A DNA stretch of 19,671 nucleotides from positions 1 to 19,671 of the forward strand of contig CAYGBW010000080.1 of assembly GCA_964348185.1 (NCBI GenBank). The letters run 5' to 3'. Position numbers and translations under genes: made by a program. The DNA is from CAYGBW01 sp964348185 (GTDB taxonomy: Bacteria; Desulfobacterota; BSN033; WVXP01). Position 1 is the first letter of the stretch. Each line of letters begins with the position of its first letter. Below, piece after piece: positions 7,271-14,030 of the stretch. The notes beneath the pieces were generated by a model. The model ran no database searches. It was given only the letters and a program-made list of their open reading frames with translations, and was not told the DNA's origin.

Positions 7271-8476
7271 ATGGGCAACGCCAAAGTATCCATTGTTAAA
7301 ACCAATCCCAAACCTAAGTATCCCGAGATTCGGGAGGCCGTGGAGAGGGCACTCAATCTGATTGGCGGTATCGAGGATATCGTCAGACCGGGCGACTTGG
7401 TTCTCTTGAACCCAAGCTGGGTGGCACCGCCGGTCGAGAGAGAGGCTGGCTGCATTACCATTCCGGAGATCCCCCGTGCACTCGCCGATATTGTCAGAGG
7501 ACTCGGTGCCCGTCCGGTGATTGCCGAGTCGTCCGCGGTGGGAGTGGACACGGAAAAGGTCATCAGGGAGTCGGGCTATCAGGAACTCCGGGAGATGGAC
7601 TACGAGGTGGTCAACTTGAAGAGAACCCGTTCGGTAAAACTCTCCACCTCCAACGGCAGGGTGTTCGATTCCGTAGAATGTTGGAAACTGGCACAACAGG
7701 CCGACGTGATTATTAGCGTGCCCAAGCTGAAGACTCACGATCAGACGGAGATGACTTGCACCATCAAGAATCTCAAGGGGCTTTTGACTGACAAGGGGAA
7801 GAAGGCCATGCACCAGGAGGGGCTCTTTGAGGGAGTCGTGGATCTCATGACTGCGCTAAAGCCCAAGCTGGCTGTTGTGGACGCCATTGTTTGCCAGGAG
7901 GGTCTTGGACCGATCTTCGGGAAACCCGTGGAGATGGACCTCATTGTGGCAGGCAAAGACCTTGTGGCGGTAGATTCGACCTGTGCCCGGCTCATCGGAT
8001 ATCCCCCCCATGAGACCCTCCTGACAGTGAATGCGGCGGCACGGGGAATGGGGGTGATTGATCCAGATCAGATTGCGATTATGGGGGAACCTCTGGACGG
8101 TGTTAAGCGACGGTTTCTCCGTTCGATAGATGATGACCCGGTAAAGGTTGACGGTTTCGAGCTGATTCATGGCGAGGCCACCTGTACGGGTTGCCGCAAC
8201 ACGGTACTCAGTGCTCTCGTTGATATGCGGAATGCGGACCAGTTGATGTACCTTCCAGGCGTAACCGTTCTCACCGGCGGCGCCCCCTTTCCCAGAGGTG
8301 GGCTGGGGTCAAGCATTGTTACCGTCGGCAAGTGTGTGCCTCAAGAGCGCCAGACCGAGCGGCATGTCAAAGGCTGCCCGCCGAATAACGCGCTCGTTGT
8401 GAAGGCGATCATCGGGGATAGGGCTGAAGTGAAGCGGATGTACGCCGATGAGACCGTGGACGAGACCGATGGATGA
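7271..8476 (+). CDS. DUF362 family protein with C-terminal cysteine set
   Basis: A 401-residue DUF362 protein of unknown activity. Family features are the N-terminal VSIVKTNPK strand, VLLNPSWV (44-51), the AESSAVG segment (85-91), the core motif ISVPKLKTHDQTEMTCTIKNLKG (148-170) and AVDSTCARLIGYPP (233-246). Unlike many DUF362 proteins it has no ferredoxin domain. Its C-terminal region does carry Cys305, Cys308 (ATCTGCRN), Cys355 (GKCVP) and Cys369 (KGCPPN), a plausible metal or [4Fe-4S] site. The ATG at 7271 has GAGGGG upstream. The 115-bp gap from the AbfD-like gene holds no clear promoter or terminator, and the MttB remnant follows after 30 bp. Role in this locus is inferred only from the neighbours (corrinoid methyl transfer or iron-sulfur chemistry). 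Confidence 0.85.
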   Translation: MGNAKVSIVKTNPKPKYPEIREAVERALNLIGGIEDIVRPGDLVLLNPSWVAPPVEREAGCITIPEIPRALADIVRGLGARPVIAESSAVGVDTEKVIRESGYQELREMDYEVVNLKRTRSVKLSTSNGRVFDSVECWKLAQQADVIISVPKLKTHDQTEMTCTIKNLKGLLTDKGKKAMHQEGLFEGVVDLMTALKPKLAVVDAIVCQEGLGPIFGKPVEMDLIVAGKDLVAVDSTCARLIGYPPHETLLTVNAAARGMGVIDPDQIAIMGEPLDGVKRRFLRSIDDDPVKVDGFELIHGEATCTGCRNTVLSALVDMRNADQLMYLPGVTVLTGGAPFPRGGLGSSIVTVGKCVPQERQTERHVKGCPPNNALVVKAIIGDRAEVKRMYADETVDETDG

Positions 8477-8506
8477 GATTTCATCAGGGGGACAGGGGAA
8501 GAGGCG

Positions 8507-8797
8507 ATGAGGGTGAACTACCGAGAGAATGTCACACCCCGGTATCAGGTTCTTTCGGAAGACCAGATTGAAGAAATCCTGAGCGGGAGTTTTGAGGTCC
8601 TGGAAAGCGTCGGGGTGAAGATCCATGATGTAGGCTATCTGGATAGCGGCCTTAACGGGTCTCTCGAGATGCTCGTTTTGTGTGATGAGATCATTGATAT
8701 GGTAAAGCATATTGGCAAGGGGATCCGGGTGGATGAGGATCACCTCGCCTTGGTCGTGATCGATCGGGTCGGTTTGAACGCCTACCCCGCCTTATGA
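8507..8797 (+). pseudogene. Gutted MttB-family (trimethylamine methyltransferase-like) gene
   Basis: The 96-residue product joins two distant parts of an MttB-superfamily methyltransferase. Residues 1-41 (with LSEDQIEEIL and VLESVGVKIHD) match the family N-terminus. Residues 42-89 (GYLDSGLNGSLEMLVLCDEI, DMVKHIGKGIRVDEDHLALVVIDRVG) match a segment near the C-terminus. The TIM-barrel core between them, roughly 300-400 residues by family length, is absent, as is the usual tail after VIDRVG. The junction falls at about 8629/8630 and stays in frame. No amber codon remains, so nothing can be said about pyrrolysine. The start has a GAAGAGG-type ribosome-binding site, and the frame ends just before the operon terminator. 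It cannot be a working methyltransferase; it is either a deletion relic or, less likely, a retained mini-protein. Confidence 0.8.
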
Positions 8798-8818
8798 TGG
8801 ATTATCGACTGACGTGGC

Positions 8819-8848
8819 CAGGGCGGCTCTTGCCGCCCTGAGTTTTTT
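8819..8848 (+). terminator. Rho-independent terminator after the catabolic block
   Basis: A perfect 9-bp stem (CAGGGCGGC at 8819-8827 with GCCGCCCTG at 8832-8840) encloses the loop TCTT. It is followed, two bases later, by six T residues (8843-8848). It lies 22 bp after the MttB remnant and 56 bp before the hydantoinase-like gene, so it separates two transcription units. Confidence 0.9.
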
Positions 8849-8903
8849 CAGGGTTCTCAGAAGATCGGCACTCCCAGGGGTCAAAGGGAGCGGGGCATGA
8901 GAT

Positions 8904-10919
8904 ATGGACTCGACTGGACGACGGGAAGAGGCTCACCATACCGGGACAGACTCCATCATCGGGATTGATACAGGGGGGACTTACACCGATGGGGTGCTAC
9001 TCGACTACCGGTCCCGCGAAGTCATTGCATCCAGCAAGGCCCTGACCACTCGGGAAGACCTAACCCGGGGGATTACGGCGGTTCTGGATGGTTTAGCGCT
9101 GAGCGATGCCTTTCGAGTCAGGCTGGTCTGTGTTTCCAGCACCCTTGCCACGAATTCCATTGCCGAGGGGAGGGGACGAAGGGTGGGTCTCCTCCTCATT
9201 GGCTATGATCGGGAACTCATCGCCAGGTATCATCTCGAGTCAAGATTCCCTACCCCGTATTTCGAATACTTTCGAGGGGGCCATACGGTTCAGGGGGAAG
9301 AAAAGGAACCTCTCGATCTCAAAGCCGCCCTGGCGTGGGTCAGAAAGAACGAGCACAATCTGGATGCCCTCGCCATCTCCAGCTATTTCAGCCCTGTCAA
9401 CATCGCTCATGAGGAGCGGGTTTTCGAGGCAATCCGGGAAATCTCCTCTCTTCCTGTGGTTCTGGGCCATGAATTATCTACGAAGCTCGACTCCATCAAG
9501 CGGGCGACGACGGCCTGCCTCAATGCCTCTCTGGTGGCAATCATGCAGGAGTTTATCGAGGCGGTCAAGTCCTCTCTCAAAACCCATCGCATCGAGGCCC
9601 CTCTGATGATCGTCAAGGGGGATGGGTCTCTTATGCCGGACGAAATGGCCGGTCGGAAACCTGTTGAAACCCTTCTCTCCGGACCAGCGGCGAGTGCAAT
9701 TGGAGGAAGGTTCCTGTCCGGGTATCAGGATGCCGTGGTGATTGATATCGGCGGTACCACCACCGATATCGCACTGATCGAGGATTCCCAGATCACAATC
9801 ACAGGAGAAGGTGCCCGGGTAGGGGAAACTGAGACGGCTGTGAAAGCCGCCCGCATTCGAACCATCGGTCTTGGGGGGGACAGTCGAATTACCTTTGGCC
9901 CGGGAGGCAGGCTTACCGTCGGACCGACCCGGGTTGTTCCCCTTTCGTACCTGGGAGCGAAATACCCCACGGTGGAGAAAGCGCTACTTGAGCTCAAAAA
10001 GAAACCGCTTCTGGACTGGAGATCTACCGATCTGGACTACTGGTTTTTGCATCAGAACCCCGGGGGGCATCGGTCCTCGATCAGCGCCGTCTCACGCTCT
10101 GGTTTGCTGGAACTCCTCAGCCAAGGCCCCCTCTGTCTCACAGAGATTCTGGAGACCTTGGGTCTCTACCATCCGATGCAGCTCCATGCAGAAAGTCTGA
10201 TTCGCCAGGGTCTCATTGAGCAGTCCACCCTGACACCCACGGATCTGCTTCACGTGACCGGTCAGTTCACCCCATGGAGCAGGGAGTCGGCACAGGCGGC
10301 CTTTGATTTTGCCTGCACCCTCTTTGAAAGGAAGAAGGAGACCCTTGTTGAAGAGGTCCTCGATCTGATGACCGCCACCATCGTGGAAGAGGTTGTCGCT
10401 TTTCTGGGTCAGAAGAAGGATCGAGGGCTCCCCGGAAAGGTGAGGGACCCCTGGGGCAAATGGTTTCTCCAACATTCCCTGAAGAGAAAGAACCCGTATC
10501 TCGACGTCACCATTGCCAGCAGAATCCCTATTATCGGCATTGGCGCGCCTGCAGCTATCCTCCTCAAGAACGTGGCAGCCTCACTGATGGCGCCTCTTTT
10601 TCTCCCCCCCCATGCCTCCGTCGCCAATGCTGTGGGCGCTGTGGCAGGTTCTGTGATGGTGGTTAAGGAGGCTCTGGTTTATGCCCAGGAGACCGAGAGG
10701 GTTCAGAGGTTTTTTGTCCAGGGGGAAGGGGAAAGGTCTGGGTTTGTGGAGGCCGAAGGGGCCTTGAGCTACGCCCAAGGAATCGTTGAGAAAGAGGCCA
10801 GCGCTGCCGCCATTCTGGCTGGAGCCGTCAATCCCCAGGTTCTCGTCGATGTTTTCAGGGAAGGGGCGTATTTCAGGGTGGTGGCTAAGGCTCTTGGAAA
10901 TCCCAGGCTGTCATGGTAG
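8904..10919 (+). CDS. Hydantoinase A/oxoprolinase family ATPase-like protein with internal winged-helix segment
   Basis: A 671-residue member of the HyuA/oxoprolinase family (ASKHA fold). The N-terminal phosphate motif is IIGIDTGGTYTDG (18-30), the second is VVIDIGGTTTDIALI (278-292), and the GDGSLM (239-244) and ETLLSGPAAS (255-264) segments are typical. Residues about 395-450 (LLELLSQGPLCLTEILETLGL, then LHAESLIRQGLIEQ) read like a winged helix-turn-helix inserted between the ATPase part and the C-terminal part, which is unlike classical HyuA. No HyuB partner is adjacent, so hydantoin or oxoproline hydrolysis is doubtful. Position between an MttB remnant and a methyl-H4folate methyltransferase suggests a role in methyl-transfer or corrinoid metabolism (inference). 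The start is uncertain: ATG 8904 gives the correct frame, while GGGAG at 8886-8890 is rather far upstream. Confidence 0.85.
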   Translation: MDSTGRREEAHHTGTDSIIGIDTGGTYTDGVLLDYRSREVIASSKALTTREDLTRGITAVLDGLALSDAFRVRLVCVSSTLATNSIAEGRGRRVGLLLIGYDRELIARYHLESRFPTPYFEYFRGGHTVQGEEKEPLDLKAALAWVRKNEHNLDALAISSYFSPVNIAHEERVFEAIREISSLPVVLGHELSTKLDSIKRATTACLNASLVAIMQEFIEAVKSSLKTHRIEAPLMIVKGDGSLMPDEMAGRKPVETLLSGPAASAIGGRFLSGYQDAVVIDIGGTTTDIALIEDSQITITGEGARVGETETAVKAARIRTIGLGGDSRITFGPGGRLTVGPTRVVPLSYLGAKYPTVEKALLELKKKPLLDWRSTDLDYWFLHQNPGGHRSSISAVSRSGLLELLSQGPLCLTEILETLGLYHPMQLHAESLIRQGLIEQSTLTPTDLLHVTGQFTPWSRESAQAAFDFACTLFERKKETLVEEVLDLMTATIVEEVVAFLGQKKDRGLPGKVRDPWGKWFLQHSLKRKNPYLDVTIASRIPIIGIGAPAAILLKNVAASLMAPLFLPPHASVANAVGAVAGSVMVVKEALVYAQETERVQRFFVQGEGERSGFVEAEGALSYAQGIVEKEASAAAILAGAVNPQVLVDVFREGAYFRVVAKALGNPRLSW

Positions 10920-11251
10920 TATGGCGCTAAAGTGGTGTGTGTTGCGGCGTCAGGTTTTTGCCCAAAACAAGATCCATAGGAACAAGGGTTGGAACGTTTT
11001 TTGCTCAACAATCTTGGCATCGTGTAGCGAGGTTCGGCTTTGTCGTGGGAATTGGCCTCGAAAAACGCGCTTTCCCCGCGCTCAGAGGGGCTGAAGGAGG
11101 TCCTCAATCTACAGAGTAACTTTTGAGAAAAAGGGAAAGAATGGAAACAATCGACCCATTCGGCAGGGTCTTTCTTGCCCCCATGAAATCGCTGGCTTAA
11201 ACGGAATGTGAAATCTGTGCCTTGAAAAATTCGACGGGAAGGAGTTTGAAC
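10920..11251 (+). other. Intergenic region before the methyltransferase gene
   Basis: About 330 bp with no convincing gene. A 57-codon frame at 10921-11094 is rich in Trp, Cys and Arg and looks like chance. I see no terminator with a T-run and only weak promoter-like sequences. The last stretch supplies the GGAAGGAG ribosome-binding site (11237-11244) of the next gene. A promoter for the methyltransferase is expected here but cannot be placed. Confidence 0.5.
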
Positions 11252-12052
11252 ATGCTTATTGTGGGGGAACGGATCAATGCGAGTCGAAAGCGCATTAAAC
11301 TGGCCATCGAAAACGGAGACGCGAGTATTATCGTGAAAGAGGCTGTAGATCAGGTGAAGGCCGGTGCTCATCTGGTGGATGTGAATGCTGGGGTCTTTGT
11401 GGACAAGGAAGTTGAGTACCTTCCCTGGCTCGTGAAAACGATTCAGGCAGAAGCCGACGTACGGTTATGTATCGATAGCCCCGATCCCCGAGCCATTGAG
11501 GCTTCCATGGCGGTTCACAAAGGCCAACCCATGATCAATTCAATCTCCCTAGAGAAGAAACGGTTCGAAGAGGTACTCCCCCTGATTGGGAGATACAAAG
11601 CCAAGGTCGTGGCCCTCTGCATGAGCGACGAAGGGATGCCAAAGACCGCCGATGAACGATTTGATGTCGCCACGGCCTTGATCGAGAAACTGAGAGAGGC
11701 AGGGGTGCCTCTCGATGACATCTATGTCGATCCCCTGGTAATGGCTGTGAGCACGGATTCGAGTTTTGGCATCGAGTTTCTCCGGGCTGTCGCGCGGATC
11801 ATGCAGAGCCATCAGGGCGTCCATACCATATGCGGGCTGAGTAACATCTCCTATGGCCTCCCCTTGAGAAAACAGATCAATCAGATTTTCGCCGTCATGG
11901 CAATGGCCATGGGACTAGACGCTCTGATTGTCGATCCCTTGGATAGGAGAATGATGGCCAACATTTTGACGGCTGAGACGCTAATGGGCAGTGATCCGTA
12001 CTGTGCAGGATATCTGAAGGCGTATAGAGACGGACGCTTTCAGGAGATATAG
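11252..12052 (+). CDS. Methyltetrahydrofolate:corrinoid methyltransferase (AcsE/MeTr-like pterin-binding protein)
   Basis: A 266-residue pterin-binding TIM-barrel protein that aligns well with MeTr (AcsE), which moves a methyl group between methyl-tetrahydrofolate and a corrinoid protein. It starts MLIVGERIN, and has DVNAG (43-47), CIDSPDP (73-79), MINSIS (94-99), YVDPL (158-162) and GLSNISYGLP (195-204). Asp75, Asn96, Asp160 and Asn198 correspond to pterin-contacting residues of the Moorella enzyme (from memory). The ATG at 11252 is chosen because GGAAGGAG lies seven bases upstream; the frame extends to a TTG at 11222. No corrinoid protein gene is next to it here. It may serve the Wood-Ljungdahl pathway or the MttB-type system suggested by the neighbours. 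Confidence 0.88.
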   Translation: MLIVGERINASRKRIKLAIENGDASIIVKEAVDQVKAGAHLVDVNAGVFVDKEVEYLPWLVKTIQAEADVRLCIDSPDPRAIEASMAVHKGQPMINSISLEKKRFEEVLPLIGRYKAKVVALCMSDEGMPKTADERFDVATALIEKLREAGVPLDDIYVDPLVMAVSTDSSFGIEFLRAVARIMQSHQGVHTICGLSNISYGLPLRKQINQIFAVMAMAMGLDALIVDPLDRRMMANILTAETLMGSDPYCAGYLKAYRDGRFQEI

Positions 12053-12122
12053 GCCTCCCCAAAGGAGCCGGGTTTGAGATACCTGGGGAACAGGGCTTAC
12101 TCCCCGGTGTTGAGGGCGGAAG

Positions 12123-13082
12123 ATGTCGTTGCCGGATCAAAGGGCTTTGCAGGTCCCCGTTCTCGGAAGGAAAACGCAGATTCTTTCTGTGGGGGGAGGA
12201 AAAGGGGGAAGCGGCAAGAGTTTTATCGCTGCCAATATTGGGGTTAGCCTGTCCAGACGGGGCCGGAGGGTCATCATGGTGGATACGGATCTGGGTGGAG
12301 CCAATTTGCATACCCTTTTGGGACTGTTGCCACCCCAGACCACCCTCGATGATTTCATCAACAGGCGGGTCGGAACCATTCGGGATGTGATCGCAAGGAC
12401 GGACGTTCCCAATTTGGGGCTCGTCATCGGGGCTCGAAATATCCTCAATGCTGCCAATCCAAAGGTCCACGAGAAACTAAAAATCATTCGACATATCCGG
12501 AATCTCGACAGCGACTACGTCATCGTCGATCTTGGAGGGGGAAACTCCTTCAATGTTCTTGACTTCTTCCTCATCTCAGACGATGGCATCGTGGTGATCA
12601 CCCCTGAGCCCACCTCGGTTGAGAATGCATACCGATTTATCAAGAGCGCCTTCTACCGAAAGCTGAGAAAGCTCACCATCCATCACGATGCCCGGGGGAT
12701 CCTTGAGATGGCTATGGATCAGAGAAACACTCGGGGAATCCGGACCCCCCTCGACCTCGTCGAAGCCGTCGAGTCCATTGATCAGAGACTGGGACAGATT
12801 CTGAGACGGGAATTCGAGGCCTTCAGACCGAGGCTTGTTGTCAACCAGGTGAGAACCCAGGGAGATGTGGATGTCGGATTCTCAATGAAGAGTGTCTGCC
12901 ACCGGTTCCTTGGGATCCATCTTAATTATCTCGGCTACGTCGCCTATGATAACGAGGTCTGGCGGTCGGTTCAACGAAAGAGGCCCCTAGTTCTGGAACA
13001 GCCCTATGCCAAAGCATCGAAGTGTATTGCCGAGATCACCATTAAGCTCTTGAAAGAACAATCGCTCAAATCGAATTCCTAG
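12123..13082 (+). CDS. MinD/ParA-family ATPase (FlhG-like)
   Basis: A 319-residue deviant-Walker ATPase. The P-loop GGGKGGSGKS (24-33) has the signature lysine Lys27 plus Lys32. The A' motif is VDTDLGGAN (53-61) and the Walker B-like segment is VIVDLGGGN (133-141, Asp136). The N-terminal extension before the P-loop and the poorly conserved C-terminal half resemble FlhG/MinD-like ATPases of deltaproteobacteria that act in polar positioning. A clear membrane-targeting amphipathic helix is not obvious, although the C-terminal KASKCIAEITIKLLKEQ could form one. It starts 70 bp after the methyltransferase gene and ends two bases before the J-like/HTH gene, so the two are surely co-translated and probably interact. 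No flagellar gene is in the window. Confidence 0.9.
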   Translation: MSLPDQRALQVPVLGRKTQILSVGGGKGGSGKSFIAANIGVSLSRRGRRVIMVDTDLGGANLHTLLGLLPPQTTLDDFINRRVGTIRDVIARTDVPNLGLVIGARNILNAANPKVHEKLKIIRHIRNLDSDYVIVDLGGGNSFNVLDFFLISDDGIVVITPEPTSVENAYRFIKSAFYRKLRKLTIHHDARGILEMAMDQRNTRGIRTPLDLVEAVESIDQRLGQILRREFEAFRPRLVVNQVRTQGDVDVGFSMKSVCHRFLGIHLNYLGYVAYDNEVWRSVQRKRPLVLEQPYAKASKCIAEITIKLLKEQSLKSNS

Positions 13083-13084
13083 CC

Positions 13085-13732
13085 ATGAAGCTTCTCCAAG
13101 ACCTCAACTTTTATGAGATTCTCGAAGTCAGTCCAAAAGCGAGCCAGGGCGAAATCCGAAAGGCCTACGAACGGGCAAAACAAACCTATAGTCGTGATTC
13201 GATTGCCGTCTATTCCCTCCTTGATGCAAATGACCTGGAAGAGATGTCTAGGCTCATTGAGAGGGCTTATCGAACGATTGGAAACCGCAAGAGGAGGCGA
13301 GAATACGATCAGACCCTCGGCCGTGCAGAAGTTGAGGAGACCGAGACACTAGAACCATCCTTCTACGAGCTCCTGTCCCTGCCCGACACTCCGTTGCACC
13401 CAGACGAAACTGGACCTCGATCCCATGAACAGGAGGAAAAGATCAGGGAGATGATCTCCGAGCCCGAATTTGAATACTCAGGTCCAGCTTTGAGGAAAAT
13501 TCGTGAGACCATCGGGCTTGACCTTAAGCAGATCTCCAGACAGACCAAGGTGAGCAGCACGAATCTGTACTTTATTGAAATGGAAAACTATGCCCATCTT
13601 CCTGCTTTCATCTACCTGAAGGGATTTGTCAGTGAATATGCCAGGTGCCTAGGGCTTGATCCCCTGCGCGTTTTGAATGACTATGTGATGCGATATCGAA
13701 AGTGGGAGAAGGAGAGAGAAATGTCAATCTGA
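13085..13732 (+). CDS. J-like domain plus RodZ-type helix-turn-helix protein
   Basis: A 215-residue two-domain protein. Residues about 8-77 fold like a J domain (NFYEILEVSPKASQGEIRKAY, then RAYRTIGNRKRRREYDQTLG). The catalytic HPD tripeptide is missing: the loop reads YSRDS (35-39), so it should not stimulate DnaK. Residues about 134-200 (GPALRKIRETIGLDLKQISRQTKVS, YLKGFVSEYARCLGLDP) are a RodZ-like HTH_25 domain. The linker (80-130) is acidic. No transmembrane segment follows the HTH, unlike RodZ. It sits two bases downstream of the MinD-like ATPase, and this pairing suggests an adaptor or localisation partner rather than a chaperone. Function is inferred from domains and context only. Confidence 0.85.
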   Translation: MKLLQDLNFYEILEVSPKASQGEIRKAYERAKQTYSRDSIAVYSLLDANDLEEMSRLIERAYRTIGNRKRRREYDQTLGRAEVEETETLEPSFYELLSLPDTPLHPDETGPRSHEQEEKIREMISEPEFEYSGPALRKIRETIGLDLKQISRQTKVSSTNLYFIEMENYAHLPAFIYLKGFVSEYARCLGLDPLRVLNDYVMRYRKWEKEREMSI

Positions 13733-13801
13733 ACCCTGACCGAGTCTATAAGGCAGGCGCGAGCAGGATAAGGCTTGCCTTGGGAGGGGAAGCCAGAAGT
13801 C

Positions 13802-13954
13802 ATGGGAAAGCTAAATCTGATTGTGAAGGTAAAGGACACGACGGAGAGTGAGGTGCGCAAGGCCCTCAAGGCGGCCGGAATCGAGGTCAGAAGCATTGTG
13901 GCCGTATACAAAGAGGAAGGGGAGAAACCTGAGGACAAGGCCCAACCCCAGTGA
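13802..13954 (+). CDS. Small protein, 50 residues, unknown function
   Basis: An ATG-TGA frame of 50 codons lies 69 bp after the J-like/HTH gene. Its predicted pattern is strand-helix-strand (LNLIVKVKD, TESEVRKALKAAG, IEVRSIVAVYKEE) with a charged Pro/Gln-rich tail, and its codons look like those of neighbours, which supports real coding. GGAGGGG upstream is twelve bases from the ATG, longer than ideal. A hairpin (13750-13758 with 13773-13781) precedes it, and a palindrome overlaps its stop. I recognise no family. The antisense frame over the same bases has no such pattern. Confidence 0.55.
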   Translation: MGKLNLIVKVKDTTESEVRKALKAAGIEVRSIVAVYKEEGEKPEDKAQPQ

Positions 13955-13966
13955 TCCCAGGATCAC
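13951..13966 (+). repeat. Perfect palindrome at the stop of the small ORF
   Basis: GTGATCC-CA-GGATCAC is a perfect 7-bp inverted repeat containing the TGA of the 50-codon gene. No T-run follows, so it is not a normal intrinsic terminator. It could be an operator half-site pair or chance. Confidence 0.4.
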
Positions 13967-13985
13967 TTCATCGAGGCGTGTGCGT

Positions 13986-14020
13986 TAGAGAATCAAACGA
14001 CTCCAGCTCGTGCTTCTCTA
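13986..14020 (+). promoter_or_regulatory. Leader hairpin before the membrane protein gene
   Basis: TAGAGAA (13986-13992) pairs perfectly with TTCTCTA (14014-14020). Inside it ACGA (13997-14000) pairs with TCGT (14008-14011). The right arm ends just before the weak GGGTG ribosome-binding site and the ATG at 14031, so folding could limit translation of the large membrane protein. This is structural inspection only. Confidence 0.35.
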
Positions 14021-14030
14021 GGGTGCTGCA

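Noticed and set aside
8507..8797. Pyrrolysine (amber) readthrough in the MttB-like gene
   Set aside because: No in-frame TAG exists in the remnant, the frame ends at TGA, and the region that would hold the pyrrolysine is deleted.
11028..11045. Sigma54-like TGGC...GC sequence before the methyltransferase
   Set aside because: The GG to GC distance is 9 instead of 10 and the rest of the consensus is poor.
10921..11094. 57-codon plus-strand frame after the HyuA-like gene
   Set aside because: Unusual Trp/Cys/Arg content, no ribosome-binding site, no protein-like pattern.
12079..12112. Imperfect GGGGA/TCCCC hairpin between the methyltransferase and the MinD-like gene
   Set aside because: Short and bulged, with no T-run; not supportable as a terminator.
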